Shown in pieces: positions 28,461-38,216 of a stretch of 64,000 nt of DNA. The translations under genes and the position numbers were made by a program. Source of the stretch: Brevundimonas sp. UBA7664 (lineage in GTDB: Bacteria > Pseudomonadota > Alphaproteobacteria > Caulobacterales > Caulobacteraceae); NCBI RefSeq assembly GCF_002483305.1, contig NZ_DLHQ01000051.1, forward strand, positions 35,556 through 99,555. The letters run 5' to 3'. The first letter of the stretch is position 1, and every line of letters starts with the position of its first letter. A model generated the notes under the pieces. It was not told where the DNA came from. It searched no databases and saw only the letters and a list, made by a program, of their open reading frames with translations.

Positions 28461-29324
28461 CTAGATGGCGTCGCGGATCGCCCGGTCAAGGTACAGGGTG
28501 CGCAGACGGGTCGCGATCGGGCCGGGCTTGCCGTCGCCGATCTTCACCCCGTCGATCGAGGTCGCCGGCATGACGAAGCCGCTGGCGGAGGTGTAGAAGG
28601 CCTCGCGCGCGCGCTTGGCCTCGTCCACCGAGAAGGCCCGCTCTTCCAGTTCGAGCCCTTCGTCGGCGATCAGTTGTATGACCGCGGCCCGGGTGATGCC
28701 CTGCAGGATGTTGGCCTGGGTATCCCGCGTCCGTAGCTTGCCGTGCTCGTCGACGATCCAGGCGTTGGTGGACGAACCCTCCGTGACCAGCCCCATTTCA
28801 TCGACCATCCAGGCCTCGGCGGCGCCGCGTTCCTTCGCCGCCTGCTTGGCCAGGACGTTGGCCAGCAGCCCGACCGTCTTGATGTCGCAACGGCCCCAGC
28901 GGATGTCCGGCTGGGTGATCACGGCCACGCCCTTCTTCGCGCTGGCGTTGCCCTTCGACAGCGGCAGGGAGCGGGCGGTGACCACGACGCTGGGCGCCGT
29001 GCCCTCGGGCGGGAACGGGTGGTCGCGACGGGCCGTGCCGCGCGTGACCTGGATATAGACCAGCCCCTCGCGCACCCGATTGCGGCGCACCGTCTCGTTC
29101 AGCACCCGGGCCAGGGCCTCGCGCGTCATCGGGATGGGGATGCGCAGCTCGTTGAGGCTGCGGTGCAGGCGGGTCATGTGTCCGTCGAAATCAGCCAGCC
29201 GGCCGTCGAACACCGACCAGACCTCATAGACCCCGTCAGCGAACTGGAAGCCGCGGTCCTCGACATGGACCGTGGCCTGGCCGTGCGGCTGGTACTGGCC
29301 GTTGACATAGGCGACGCGGCTCAT
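28461..29324 (-). CDS. dat: D-amino-acid aminotransferase (PLP fold type IV)
   Basis: A 287-residue class IV aminotransferase. It opens YVNGQYQPHGQATVHVEDRGFQFADGVYEV, the D-alanine transaminase pattern, with catalytic lysine in RCDIKTVGLLANVLAKQAA and the PLP phosphate and carboxylate loop MVDEMGLVTEGSSTNAWIV. It interconverts D-alanine and D-glutamate with their keto acids for peptidoglycan. The ATG overlaps the ntrX stop (ATGA), tying it to the ntrYX operon. Branched-chain aminotransferase is the less likely alternative. Confidence 0.88.
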   Translation of the reverse strand: MSRVAYVNGQYQPHGQATVHVEDRGFQFADGVYEVWSVFDGRLADFDGHMTRLHRSLNELRIPIPMTREALARVLNETVRRNRVREGLVYIQVTRGTARRDHPFPPEGTAPSVVVTARSLPLSKGNASAKKGVAVITQPDIRWGRCDIKTVGLLANVLAKQAAKERGAAEAWMVDEMGLVTEGSSTNAWIVDEHGKLRTRDTQANILQGITRAAVIQLIADEGLELEERAFSVDEAKRAREAFYTSASGFVMPATSIDGVKIGDGKPGPIATRLRTLYLDRAIRDAI

Positions 29325-30736
29325 GCCTCGACAGGCTCCTCGATATCGTCCTCGCCGCCGCGGGACGGCGAGACGCCGAGCGACTTCAGCTTCCTGTGCA
29401 GGGCCGAGCGCTCCATGCCGATGAAGGCCGCGGTGCGGGAGATATTGCCACCGAAACGCATGATCTGGGCCGCCAGATATTCGCGCTCGAACACCTCGCG
29501 GGCCTCGCGCAACGGCAGGGCGATGATGCGTTCGCCGCCGAGGGTGCCGGTCGAATTGGCGTTGGTCGCCTCTTGCGGCAGCATGTCGGCGCTGATCGGC
29601 TCATCGGGATCGCCGGTGGCCAGGATCAGCAGCCGTTCGACGTTGTTGCGCAGCTGGCGAACGTTACCCGGCCAGGGATGGACCTGCAGCACGGCGATGG
29701 CGTCGTCGCCCAGCCGCCGCTTGGTCAGCCCCTGGGACACCGACAGGGTGTCGATGAAATAGTCGATCAGTTCCTGGATATCCTCGCGCCGCTCCGACAG
29801 GGCCGGGACCCGGATCGGCACGACATTGAGGCGATGGAACAGGTCCTCGCGGAACCGGCCCTCGGCGATCTCGGCCTTGAGGTCGCGCGAGGTCGAGGTG
29901 ACCACGCGGATGTCGACCTGGACGTCCTGCTCGCCGCCGACCCGGCGGAAGCGCTGCTCGACCAGCACCCGCAGGACCCGGCTCTGGCTCTCGCGCGGCA
30001 TGTCGCCGACATCATCGAGATAGAGGGTGCCGTTGTGAGCCCGCTCGAAGACGCCGATCTTGCGCGGGCGGCCGTCATGGCCCTCTTCGCCGAACAGTTC
30101 GAGATCCAGGCGCTCAGGGGTCATGCCGGCGGCGGCGATGGCGACGAACTCGCCCTTGGACCGGGCGCTGGCCTCGTGGATCTGACGCGCCACCAGCTCC
30201 TTGCCGGAACCGGGCGGACCGGAGATCAGGACCCGGCTGTTGGCAGGCGCAACCTTGGCGATGGTGCTGCGCAGCGCCTGGGCCGCCGCCGAACGGCCGA
30301 TGAAGCCCGTCGGGGCCGCGACCTGGGCGCGCAGCCGCCGGTTCTCGCGCTTCAGCGAGGTCGCCTCGAGCGCGCGCTGAACAACGACCACCAGCCGATC
30401 GGACTTGAAGGGTTTCTCGATGAAGTCATAGGCCCCGCGCTGCAGCGCCGTGACCGCCGTCTCGATATTGCCGTGGCCCGAGATCATCACCACGGGCAGG
30501 TCGGGATCGAGCTCCTTGATGACGTCAAGCAGTTCGAGCCCGTCCAGCCCGCCGCCCTGCATCCAGATATCGAGCAGGGCCAGCGATGGCCGCCGGGCCC
30601 GGATCGCGGCGAGGGCCTCGTCCGAGTTGGAAGCGACGCGCACGCCGTGGCCTTCGTCCTCGAGCAGGCCGGACACCAACTCGCGGATGTCGGCCTCGTC
30701 ATCGACGACCAGAATGTCGGCTCCCGTGGATCGCAT
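29321..30736 (-). CDS. ntrX: nitrogen/envelope response regulator NtrX
   Basis: A 471-residue NtrC-family regulator. The receiver domain has the phosphoacceptor in SLALLDIWMQGGG. The AAA+ domain has Walker A GPPGSGKELVARQIHE and Walker B NGTLYLDDVGDMPRE, with the arginine region EDLFHRLNVVPIRVP. The C-terminal Fis-type HTH is ISRTAAFIGMERSALHRKLKSLGV. The L1 loop that should contain GAFTGA reads EEGHDGRPRKIGVFERAHNG instead, so contact with sigma-54 is unlikely and it may act as a conventional DNA-binding regulator. It pairs with NtrY nine bases upstream. Confidence 0.93.
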   Translation of the reverse strand: MRSTGADILVVDDEADIRELVSGLLEDEGHGVRVASNSDEALAAIRARRPSLALLDIWMQGGGLDGLELLDVIKELDPDLPVVMISGHGNIETAVTALQRGAYDFIEKPFKSDRLVVVVQRALEATSLKRENRRLRAQVAAPTGFIGRSAAAQALRSTIAKVAPANSRVLISGPPGSGKELVARQIHEASARSKGEFVAIAAAGMTPERLDLELFGEEGHDGRPRKIGVFERAHNGTLYLDDVGDMPRESQSRVLRVLVEQRFRRVGGEQDVQVDIRVVTSTSRDLKAEIAEGRFREDLFHRLNVVPIRVPALSERREDIQELIDYFIDTLSVSQGLTKRRLGDDAIAVLQVHPWPGNVRQLRNNVERLLILATGDPDEPISADMLPQEATNANSTGTLGGERIIALPLREAREVFEREYLAAQIMRFGGNISRTAAFIGMERSALHRKLKSLGVSPSRGGEDDIEEPVEA

Positions 30737-30745
30737 ATCGCCTCG

Positions 30746-33046
30746 CTATTCGGCGGCCGGAACCGTGCGGGACCGGGACGCTTTCGCATCCTTCGTCCCG
30801 ACGACGCCGGTCGGTTTCGGTTGGGATTTCAGGGGGAAGATCAGGCACACGCGCGCGCCGGCCAAGACCTCGGCGTCGGCCAGCTTCAGCTCGCCGCCGT
30901 GTTCCTCGCAGATGCGTTTGACGATGGCCAGGCCGAGCCCGGTGCCCTTCTCGCGCGTGGTCACATAGGGTTCGGTCAGCCGGTCGCGGTCCTTGGCGGG
31001 CAGGCCCATGCCGTCGTCCTCGATGATGAAGACCACGGTCTCGTCCTCGACCAGCAACCGCGCCGAAATGCCCGGGCGTTCGCCGTCCCCGTCCCGCGGG
31101 GCGATGGCGCGCCGGGCGGCCACGGCCTCCCCGGCGTTCTTGAGGATGTTCGTCAGGGCCTGGCCGATCATGGGCCGGTCAGCGTGCAGCACGACCGAAG
31201 GCAGCGGCTCGATCAGTTCGACGCCGATCCCGGAGGCCGCCACCCGCTGGGCGAACACCGCCTCGCGCAGCAGTTCCGCCGGATCGACGGCGGTGAAACG
31301 CGGCGCGGGCATGCGGGCGAAGGACGAGAATTCGTCGACCATCCGGCCGATGTCGCCGACCTGGCGGATGATGGTCTCGGTGCAGCGGTCGAAGACCTCG
31401 ACGTCATCGCCGACCTGGCTGCGGTAGCGCCGGCGCAGGCGTTCGGCCGACAACTGGATCGGCGTCAGGGGATTCTTGATCTCGTGGGCGATACGCCGGG
31501 CCACATCGCGCCAGGCCGCGTTGCGCTGGGCCGTGACCAGCCGGGTGATGTCGTCGAACGTCAGCACCATCTCGCCGCCGATGCCGCCCTCGATCCGCAC
31601 GCGCAGGCGGCGGGTCTCGCCTTCCAGACTGACGTCGATCTCTTCCTCGATATGGGCCTCGGCGCGGGCGGCCAGTTCGCTCAGTTCGGGCGAGACCTTG
31701 CCCAGAGGCCGGCCGATGATGGCGGTATCCCGGATGGCCAGAAGCTCGACCGCGCTGTCGTTGATGGCCGAGACCCGGCGCTGGCGGTCCAGACCGATCA
31801 CGCCGGCGGAGACGCCCGACAGCACCGTCTCGATGAAGCGGCTGCGGCCCGTCGCCTCCTCGCTGGCGGCCCTGAGCGCGGCCTGCTGGGCCTCAAGGTC
31901 GCTGGTCATGCGGTTGAAGGCGGCGGACAGGGTCTTGATCTCGCCCGGGCCCTCCTCGCCGTCGACACGCGCCGTCAGATCGCCCGAGGCGACGCGGTCC
32001 GCCGCCTCGACCAGCCGCCCGATGGGCCCCGAAATGGCGCTGGCGGCGCCCATCCCCAGCCAGATGGCGCCGACCAGCACCAGCAGGGCGGTCTCGAAAT
32101 AGCTGAGGGCGAAGGCGGCCTGGATGCGTTCGCGGCTTTGCTGGGCCTCGCGATAGGCGACGATCGATTGCTCCGCCGAGGCCAGCTGATCGATCAGCCC
32201 CGGCCGCAGCGGCCGGACCACATAGAGGTAGGCGTCGCCGTAGGCGGGAAAGGCCGCCAGTCCCCTGACCGCGTCCGGGTCCTGTGTGACCTGCTGCACC
32301 GACGGCAGTTCCCGCGCGGCGGCCTCCTCCAGCGCGGCGGGCGGCGGGGCCAGGTAGACCGGCGCGTTCGGCCCCTCGCCGCTGGCCAGCACCTCTCCGT
32401 CCGCGCCGAGGATATAGATGGCCGGATAGCCGAACAGCTCCCCGACCTGGGTCAGGGCGTCCGAAAACTGGATCCGGTCGCCGAACAGCGGGCGAACGCC
32501 CTCCAGTTGCTCGGCGATGACGGCCAGGTCGCCGTCGATCTCGTTCGAGACGTCGTCCAGATAGGCCTTTCCGATGTCGGCGCCGTTCTCCACCGCCGTC
32601 TGCACATTGCCGCTGAACCATTGGTCCACGCCGCGGTTGACCAGCACCCCGAACACGAGGGCGATCAGCACCGCCGGCACCAGCGCCACCATCGAAAACA
32701 GAGTCACAAACCGCAGGTGCAGCCGCGCGCCCGCGTCGGTCCGGCGCCGGAACAGCGACAGGGCGCGACGCCCGACCACCACGGCCAGTCCGCCGATCAA
32801 CAGCAGATTGACGGCGAGAATGATCAGGACGGCCTGGCTGGCGGTGGCGCGCGCGCCCTCCCCACTCGCCCCCGGCGCCACAGCCACGAGCCAGATCGCC
32901 GCGGCGGTGATCAGGAAGGCGACGGCATAGGCGGCCAGAAAGGTGTTGCTGCGGCGTTCCTCGGACCAGCCGGCGACCCAGCGGACCGCGGCGCGTCGAT
33001 CGACGGGCGGTGCAGGGTTTGCGTCGGCGGCCGATGGATCCGTCAT
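30746..33046 (-). CDS. ntrY: sensor histidine kinase NtrY
   Basis: A 766-residue membrane sensor kinase. Three or more N-terminal helices (FLAAYAVAFLITAAAIWLVA, AVLIILAVNLLLIGGLAVVV, LFSMVALVPAVLIALVFGVL) precede a periplasmic region of about 190 residues. A further helix (ETALLVLVGAIWLGMGAASA) leads to HAMP and PAS domains. The dimerisation H-box is RRIAHEIKNPLTPIQLS, and the ATPase domain shows NILKNAGEA, VFIIEDDGMGLP and EKGTGLGLAIVK. It phosphorylates NtrX, which controls nitrogen metabolism, envelope or redox genes depending on species. Start ATG overlaps the dusB stop (ATGA). Confidence 0.94.
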   Translation of the reverse strand: MTDPSAADANPAPPVDRRAAVRWVAGWSEERRSNTFLAAYAVAFLITAAAIWLVAVAPGASGEGARATASQAVLIILAVNLLLIGGLAVVVGRRALSLFRRRTDAGARLHLRFVTLFSMVALVPAVLIALVFGVLVNRGVDQWFSGNVQTAVENGADIGKAYLDDVSNEIDGDLAVIAEQLEGVRPLFGDRIQFSDALTQVGELFGYPAIYILGADGEVLASGEGPNAPVYLAPPPAALEEAAARELPSVQQVTQDPDAVRGLAAFPAYGDAYLYVVRPLRPGLIDQLASAEQSIVAYREAQQSRERIQAAFALSYFETALLVLVGAIWLGMGAASAISGPIGRLVEAADRVASGDLTARVDGEEGPGEIKTLSAAFNRMTSDLEAQQAALRAASEEATGRSRFIETVLSGVSAGVIGLDRQRRVSAINDSAVELLAIRDTAIIGRPLGKVSPELSELAARAEAHIEEEIDVSLEGETRRLRVRIEGGIGGEMVLTFDDITRLVTAQRNAAWRDVARRIAHEIKNPLTPIQLSAERLRRRYRSQVGDDVEVFDRCTETIIRQVGDIGRMVDEFSSFARMPAPRFTAVDPAELLREAVFAQRVAASGIGVELIEPLPSVVLHADRPMIGQALTNILKNAGEAVAARRAIAPRDGDGERPGISARLLVEDETVVFIIEDDGMGLPAKDRDRLTEPYVTTREKGTGLGLAIVKRICEEHGGELKLADAEVLAGARVCLIFPLKSQPKPTGVVGTKDAKASRSRTVPAAE

Positions 33047-34095
33047 GCCACGGCAGCTTCGGCCAACTGTGGCGGAATATCAACACCCGGGTTGCCGGAA
33101 TGCGTCACTGGCTCCCAGAGCGCCGTCAGGGCCCGTTCGACCTCATCGGGCGTCTCCAGCCGGCACAGCCGTGACTTGGCGGCGCGCCGCTCCAGGGGAT
33201 CGGCGGGCCACGGCGCCTGTTCGACATACCAGCCGAGATGTTTGCGGAACATCTTCAACCCCAGCGGCAGGCCGTAGAAGGCGGCCGAGGCGCGCAGATG
33301 TTCGATGACGATGTCCAGCCGCTCCCGGCGGTCCGGCTCCAGCAGGACGGTCCCGTCGGTCAGGGCCCGGTCCATATGCGCCGCCAGCCACGGCCGCCCG
33401 TAGACGCCCCGCCCCAGCATCAGGGCGTCGGCGCCGGACTGTCTGAGCGCCTCGCGGGCATCGTCCGCGGTCAGGATGTCGCCATTGACGATGACCGGGA
33501 TGCCCACCGCCGCCTTGACCTCACCGACCGCGGTCCAGTCGGCGACGCCGGTGTAGAACTGCTGCCGCGTCCGGCCATGCACGGTGACCGCCCGGACCCC
33601 GATTTCCTCGGCCCGCTTCGCCAGCATCGGGGCATTTCGGTGGGCGTCGTCCCAGCCCAGCCGCATCTTGACCGTCACCGGCCGGCTGGTCGCCTCGACC
33701 GCCGCCTGCATCAGCCGGCAGGCCAGGTCCGGCGTCCGCATCAGGGCCGAGCCGCAGGCCGAGCCCGTGACCTCCTTGGCGGGGCAGCCGAAATTCAGGT
33801 CGATGATATCGGCCCCCGCGGCCTCGGCCATGCGCGCGCCCTCGGCCATGGCCGCCGGATCGCGCCCGACCAGCTGGATCACCGTCAGCGGCAGGCCCTC
33901 GCCCACGGCCGCGCGCCGCACGACGTCAGGGCGGGCGCGGGCCAGCTCGGCGGCGGCCACCATCTCGGTCGCGACATAGGCCGCGCCCAGCCGCGCGGCG
34001 AGCCGCCGGAACGGCAGGTCGGTGATCCCGGTCATGGGCGCGGTCAGCACCCGGCCGGGCACCCACACGTCGCCGATCTGGAGGCCGCTTTGCAT
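33043..34095 (-). CDS. dusB: tRNA-dihydrouridine synthase DusB (NifR3)
   Basis: A 350-residue FMN enzyme: VLTAPMTGITDLPFRRLAAR at the N terminus, IDLNFGCPAKEVTGSACGSAL with the catalytic Cys, VTVKMRLGWDDAH, AVTVHGRTRQQFYTG, IPVIVNGDILTADDA and ALMLGRGVYGRPW. It reduces uridines in the tRNA D-loop. The ATG at 34095 begins MQSGLQIGDVWVPG, the usual short leader; an in-frame extension to 34734 covers the MAPEG gene antisense and is rejected. In many relatives this gene heads a nifR3-ntrB-ntrC-ntrY-ntrX operon; here ntrY follows directly. Confidence 0.94.
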   Translation of the reverse strand: MQSGLQIGDVWVPGRVLTAPMTGITDLPFRRLAARLGAAYVATEMVAAAELARARPDVVRRAAVGEGLPLTVIQLVGRDPAAMAEGARMAEAAGADIIDLNFGCPAKEVTGSACGSALMRTPDLACRLMQAAVEATSRPVTVKMRLGWDDAHRNAPMLAKRAEEIGVRAVTVHGRTRQQFYTGVADWTAVGEVKAAVGIPVIVNGDILTADDAREALRQSGADALMLGRGVYGRPWLAAHMDRALTDGTVLLEPDRRERLDIVIEHLRASAAFYGLPLGLKMFRKHLGWYVEQAPWPADPLERRAAKSRLCRLETPDEVERALTALWEPVTHSGNPGVDIPPQLAEAAVA

Positions 34096-34139
34096 GGCCG
34101 GGCAAATAGGGGGTTTGCGCCCCCGGGTCCAATCCCGAC

Positions 34140-34565
34140 TCAGGCCTGGAAGACCACCATTGCGGCGCGAAGGGCGAGAACCACCAGGACGACGCTCGCC
34201 ATCATGAACACGGAGAAGCGGACGATGATCACATTGACCAGCGCCTGGATCAGGCTGTGCGCCACCCTGAGCCCGACGTAGGCCCAGGCCAGTCCGACGG
34301 TCAGCACGTCGCCCTGGTCCAGCAGGGCCAGCGTCAGGGCCGTCGCATAGAACAGCGTCGGCTGTTCCATCAGGTGGTTGTAGTTGTCCGCCTTCCATCG
34401 CACGCGCGGCGGCAGGCCGCCCAGCATGACGTCGCGCGGCAGGGTCGGATCGAGTTTCGTCCGCGCCCGGATCATGGCCGGCACGCGGGTGGCGTAGAGC
34501 CAGGCCCACATGACCATCGACCAGAGCACCAGGGCGATGACCGGTTGCAGGATAGAGTGCGCCAT
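34140..34565 (-). CDS. MAPEG family membrane protein
   Basis: A 141-residue protein with four hydrophobic helices: ILQPVIALVLWSMVMWAWLYA, LFYATALTLALLDQGDVLTVGLAW, YVGLRVAHSLIQALVN and FSVFMMASVVLVVLALRAAMVV. The MAPEG core RWKADNYNHLMEQPTLFYA and GLRVAHSLIQ are recognisable. Eukaryotic members are glutathione transferases or leukotriene synthases; bacterial roles are largely unknown. The ATG at 34565 has GGGGAGGA six bases upstream. It is 44 bases upstream of dusB and could share its transcript. Confidence 0.82.
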   Translation of the reverse strand: MAHSILQPVIALVLWSMVMWAWLYATRVPAMIRARTKLDPTLPRDVMLGGLPPRVRWKADNYNHLMEQPTLFYATALTLALLDQGDVLTVGLAWAYVGLRVAHSLIQALVNVIIVRFSVFMMASVVLVVLALRAAMVVFQA

Positions 34566-34675
34566 CGAGAGTCCTCCCCTCAACACGCTGACTCCCTCTC
34601 AGTCGGTTGTCAAACAGGATGCACTCGCCCTCGGGAGGCCTCGTCAGCGCCGCACCGGATCGGTAGAAGCGGCCC

Positions 34676-35815
34676 ATGAGTTTCTCCGCCATCATCGTCG
34701 CCGCCGGAACCGGAGCCCGCGCGGGCGAGGCCAAGCAATGGCGCGGGCTGGGCGGCCGGCCGGTCCTCCGCTGGTCCGCTGAGGCCCTGCTGTCGGCCGG
34801 CGCCTCCGAACTGGCCGTGGTTGTCGCCCCCGGCGCAGAAGCCCTCGCCGCCGACGCACTGTCCGGTCTCGAAGGCTGGTTCGCGGTGGCCGGCGGCGCG
34901 ACCCGCGCGGCATCAGTCCAGGCAGGTCTGGACGCCCTGACGGCGCCGGCGGACGCGCGGGTTCTGATCCACGACGCGGCCCGCCCTTTTCTCGACGCGG
35001 CGACGATCGGCCGGGTTCTGGCCGCGCTGGAACAGCATGAGGCCGCCCTGCCCGTCCTGCCCGTCGCCGACAGCCTGCGTCGCGGCGTCGACGGCAGCCT
35101 GGGCGAGTCGGTCGACCGGGACGGGCTCTGGCGGGCCCAGACGCCGCAGGGCTTCCGGCTGGAGACGATCCGGCGCGCCTACGCCGCCTGGCCGGACGGA
35201 GCCTCCCCCACCGACGATGTCGAGGTGGCCCGGGCCGCCGGGCGAACCGTCGCCATGGTGGCCGGCGATACGCGGCTGATGAAACTGACCTACCCCGAGG
35301 ATTTCGCCATGGCCGAAGCGCTCATTCCCCGTCAGACCCGTGTCGGCCAGGGCTTCGACGCCCACCGCTGGGGCCCGGGAACCTCGGTCTGGCTGTGCGG
35401 CGTCGAGATCGCGCATGACCAGACGCTGATCGGCCATTCCGATGCCGACGCCGGCCTGCACGCCCTCACCGACGCCATCCTCGGGGCCATGGGCGACGGC
35501 GACATCGGCGATCACTTTCCGCCCACGGACCCGCAGTGGAAGGGGGCCGCTTCGGACCGCTTCCTGACTCACGCCGTCGAGCGGCTGGCGGCGCGCGGCG
35601 GGCGGCTGGTCAATGTCGATGTGACCCTGATCTGCGAGCGGCCCAAGGTGAAGCCGCACCGTCAGGCGATGCGCGAACGCCTCGCCGACCTGCTGTCGCT
35701 GCCGCTGGACGCCGTCAGCGTCAAGGCGACCACCACCGAGGCCATGGGCTTCACCGGCCGCGGCGAAGGCCTCGCCGCCCAGGCCCTGGCGACGATCGAG
35801 CTTACTGGCTCCTGA
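34676..35815 (+). CDS. ispDF: bifunctional IspD/IspF of the MEP isoprenoid pathway
   Basis: A 379-residue fusion. Residues 1 to about 218 are IspD (2-C-methyl-D-erythritol 4-phosphate cytidylyltransferase), with [28 protein letters not shown] and [13 protein letters not shown]. Residues from about 222 are IspF (MECDP synthase), with [13 protein letters not shown] (metal Asp/His), [33 protein letters not shown] and [20 protein letters not shown]. Fused IspDF is usual in alphaproteobacteria. Translation runs uninterrupted through the joint. The IspD part lacks the more extended KQY form (here KQW), a conservative change in the CTP loop. Confidence 0.95.
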   Translation: MSFSAIIVAAGTGARAGEAKQWRGLGGRPVLRWSAEALLSAGASELAVVVAPGAEALAADALSGLEGWFAVAGGATRAASVQAGLDALTAPADARVLIHDAARPFLDAATIGRVLAALEQHEAALPVLPVADSLRRGVDGSLGESVDRDGLWRAQTPQGFRLETIRRAYAAWPDGASPTDDVEVARAAGRTVAMVAGDTRLMKLTYPEDFAMAEALIPRQTRVGQGFDAHRWGPGTSVWLCGVEIAHDQTLIGHSDADAGLHALTDAILGAMGDGDIGDHFPPTDPQWKGAASDRFLTHAVERLAARGGRLVNVDVTLICERPKVKPHRQAMRERLADLLSLPLDAVSVKATTTEAMGFTGRGEGLAAQALATIELTGS

Positions 35816-38132
35816 GCGCCTGCAGTTCGGGCGTGTCCTGCATGCTGCGCTGGAGCGACCCGAACAGATTGACGTAGTCGTCGGTCCAGGGACGCACCGC
35901 GGTCCGGGCCGGCGTGTGCCACCGGGCGTCGGCGCGGAAATCCGCCAGCCCCTGGGGGGTCGGCGACAGGATCAGCGCCTCGGTCGAGGCCTCGGCCATC
36001 TCCGGCGTGTCGTCCCGCTCATAATAGAGCTGGTGCAGGCTCGGCCGGTCGAGGGCCTGGGCCGCCGCGATGGCCGGCAGGGTGATGTCGAGGTTGCGGT
36101 TGGACAGGTGCAGCAACACCACGCCGTCCGGCTTGAGCAGCGCCAGATAGCCCGCGATCGCTTCCTCGGTCAGCAGGTGGGTCGGCACGGCGTCGGACGA
36201 GAAGGCGTCGATGATCAGCAGGTCGTAGGACCCCGGCGTTTCCTTCGCCAGCGTCAGACGGGCATCGCCGAGCACGGTGTCGATCGGGCCCGAGGCGCAG
36301 TGCGATATGTAGGTGAACCAGCGGGGATCGCGCGACAGATCGTTCACCATCGGATCGATCTCGAAGAAGGTCATCGTGTCTTCGGTGCGCTTGTAGGTCG
36401 CCATGGCGCCCGAGCCCTGGCCGACCACGCCGATCCTCGCCGGACCCCGCCGTCCGATCATGTCCGCCGCCTGCCCGATGGGGGTGGACGCGGCATAGTA
36501 GAGGGTCGGCACGCAGTCGAACCGACCGTCCCGCGCCTGGGCCCCGTGCAGGGTCGTGCCGTGCATCAGCACATGGACGTCGCCGCCCAGCCGGGGATCA
36601 GGCGAGTTGGCGACGCGCATCACCCCGAAGAAGCTGCGCTCCGACAGGCTCCAGTCATAGCCCCGCGCGATCCACTGGGCCGAAAGCGTGATCATCATCA
36701 GGATGGCGGTGAAGACCAGCGCCCGGTCGCGCGCCAGAAAGGCGCAGATGGCGGCGGGCATCAGCAGGACCATGGTCAGCTGATCCATGCCCAGCGGGAA
36801 ATTGTCGTAGAACCAGCCGCGCGCGCCGTCATTGGCGTTCAGCCAGAGCGAAATCAGCACCGGCGACGCCGCCACCACGGCGGCGGCGACGAGGGTTCCG
36901 ACGTGGGTTCCGCTCAGCCTGCCGCGGCCCCATGGACGGGCCAGACCGACGAGCACCAGCATCAGCGGATACTCCCACACCATGTTGAAGATGACGGGGG
37001 CCAGCAGGGCGGTGAAGGCCCCGCCGACGACTCCGCCCAGCGACATCAGCAGATAGAATTCCGTCAGCCGGTCGGGCGATGGTCGCCTTGCCGCCAGCAG
37101 CTGGTGGCACATCAGGGCGGCGAAGAAGAAGGCGGTCAGGTGCAGGCCGAAGGCCATCGCCCAGTTGGCCGAGCGGAAGGCGACGATCAGAACCACGATC
37201 GCCCCCGTCGCGCCCTGGATCACCAGGGTGACGTTCAGTGGAATCCACGGCCGGTTCTGGAAGGCGATGACGAAGGTCAGCAGGTACAGCGCCAGCGGCA
37301 GGACCCACAGGAAGGGCGCCGAGGCGACGTCGGTCGACAGGTGGGCGGTCACCCCCAGCATGAGGCTGGACGGCGCCGCCGCCAGAAGGACCAGGATGCC
37401 CTTCTCCCGCCACGGGATCGGCGCGCTGGCCGCGAGCCGGGCGGGCTCCGACGTCCGGTCCAGCCGCCGGCGCCAGACTGTAAACGCCAGGGCCACGACC
37501 ATCAGCACGAAGAGGACATAGCCGCCGCTCCAGCCGAACCAGCCGCGCTGGCCCGACAGGGTCGCCAGCGGCTCGATCACGATCGGATAGGACAGCAGGG
37601 CCAGGAAGCTGCCGAGGTTGGAGGCGGCGTACAGGACATAGGGGTTCTTTCCGTCCGCGTGTCCGGCGCGGACCCGGGCGTACCAGGCCTGCAGCAGGGG
37701 CGCCGTCGCCGACAGCACCGCGAACGGCGCGCCCACCGACATGGTCAGGGTGGCCAGCAGCCACAGGATGGGCGCCGCGGGATCGGGGTCGCCCAGCAGG
37801 CCGTTGACGCTGAGCGGCAGGAACAGGGCGGCGGCCAGCAGCAGACCCAGATGGATGCCCACCTGGGTCTTGATCGACCCGACCTTCTGCAACAGGTGGG
37901 CATAGCCGTAGCCGGCCAGCAGGGCGGTCTGGAAGAAGACCATGGCGGTGTTCCACACCGCCGGGGATCCGCCGAGCATCGGCAGGACCAGTTTGGTCAC
38001 CATCGGCTGGACCACGAACACCAGCGCCGCCGAGGTGAAGATGGCGACCGCGAACAACAGGGGTGTCAGACGGTCGGCCGGCCGGTCAGGCGCGCCGGAA
38101 TCGATGCCCGTGTCCCCGGTGGTGTCGCTCAT
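35802..38132 (-). CDS. polytopic membrane protein fused to a spermidine-synthase-like domain
   Basis: A 776-residue protein. Residues about 25-520 contain many hydrophobic helices (for example [68 protein letters not shown]). From about residue 570 a Rossmann domain resembles polyamine aminopropyltransferases: [18 protein letters not shown] in place of the GGGDG loop, [15 protein letters not shown], and [23 protein letters not shown]. Key catalytic Asp residues are partly kept. Genuine aminopropyl transfer is unproven; the membrane part may transport or sense polyamines. Convergent overlap with ispDF is 14 bases. Confidence 0.85.
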   Translation of the reverse strand: MSDTTGDTGIDSGAPDRPADRLTPLLFAVAIFTSAALVFVVQPMVTKLVLPMLGGSPAVWNTAMVFFQTALLAGYGYAHLLQKVGSIKTQVGIHLGLLLAAALFLPLSVNGLLGDPDPAAPILWLLATLTMSVGAPFAVLSATAPLLQAWYARVRAGHADGKNPYVLYAASNLGSFLALLSYPIVIEPLATLSGQRGWFGWSGGYVLFVLMVVALAFTVWRRRLDRTSEPARLAASAPIPWREKGILVLLAAAPSSLMLGVTAHLSTDVASAPFLWVLPLALYLLTFVIAFQNRPWIPLNVTLVIQGATGAIVVLIVAFRSANWAMAFGLHLTAFFFAALMCHQLLAARRPSPDRLTEFYLLMSLGGVVGGAFTALLAPVIFNMVWEYPLMLVLVGLARPWGRGRLSGTHVGTLVAAAVVAASPVLISLWLNANDGARGWFYDNFPLGMDQLTMVLLMPAAICAFLARDRALVFTAILMMITLSAQWIARGYDWSLSERSFFGVMRVANSPDPRLGGDVHVLMHGTTLHGAQARDGRFDCVPTLYYAASTPIGQAADMIGRRGPARIGVVGQGSGAMATYKRTEDTMTFFEIDPMVNDLSRDPRWFTYISHCASGPIDTVLGDARLTLAKETPGSYDLLIIDAFSSDAVPTHLLTEEAIAGYLALLKPDGVVLLHLSNRNLDITLPAIAAAQALDRPSLHQLYYERDDTPEMAEASTEALILSPTPQGLADFRADARWHTPARTAVRPWTDDYVNLFGSLQRSMQDTPELQALRSQ

Positions 38133-38216
38133 GCCCGCCCCGTATGCTGGCGCCGTCTCCGGGCGCGCCCGGCCACCCTGAACCGACTCGCTGCCCTTTC
38201 GGAAGGCCTCGACCCC

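Noticed and set aside
29396..33277. A 1293-codon open frame on the plus strand antisense to ntrX-ntrY
   Set aside because: It mirrors the real genes in a high-GC genome; its translation is rich in Asp, Gly, Arg, Gln and His without domain motifs, whereas the minus strand encodes complete NtrX and NtrY.
34096..34734. In-frame 5' extension of dusB
   Set aside because: It covers the MAPEG gene in another frame and has no family motif; DusB begins at 34095.
35916..38216. Long plus-strand frame leading into pncC
   Set aside because: It is the antisense shadow of the membrane/spermidine-synthase gene. Only the portion from 38217 has family sequence.
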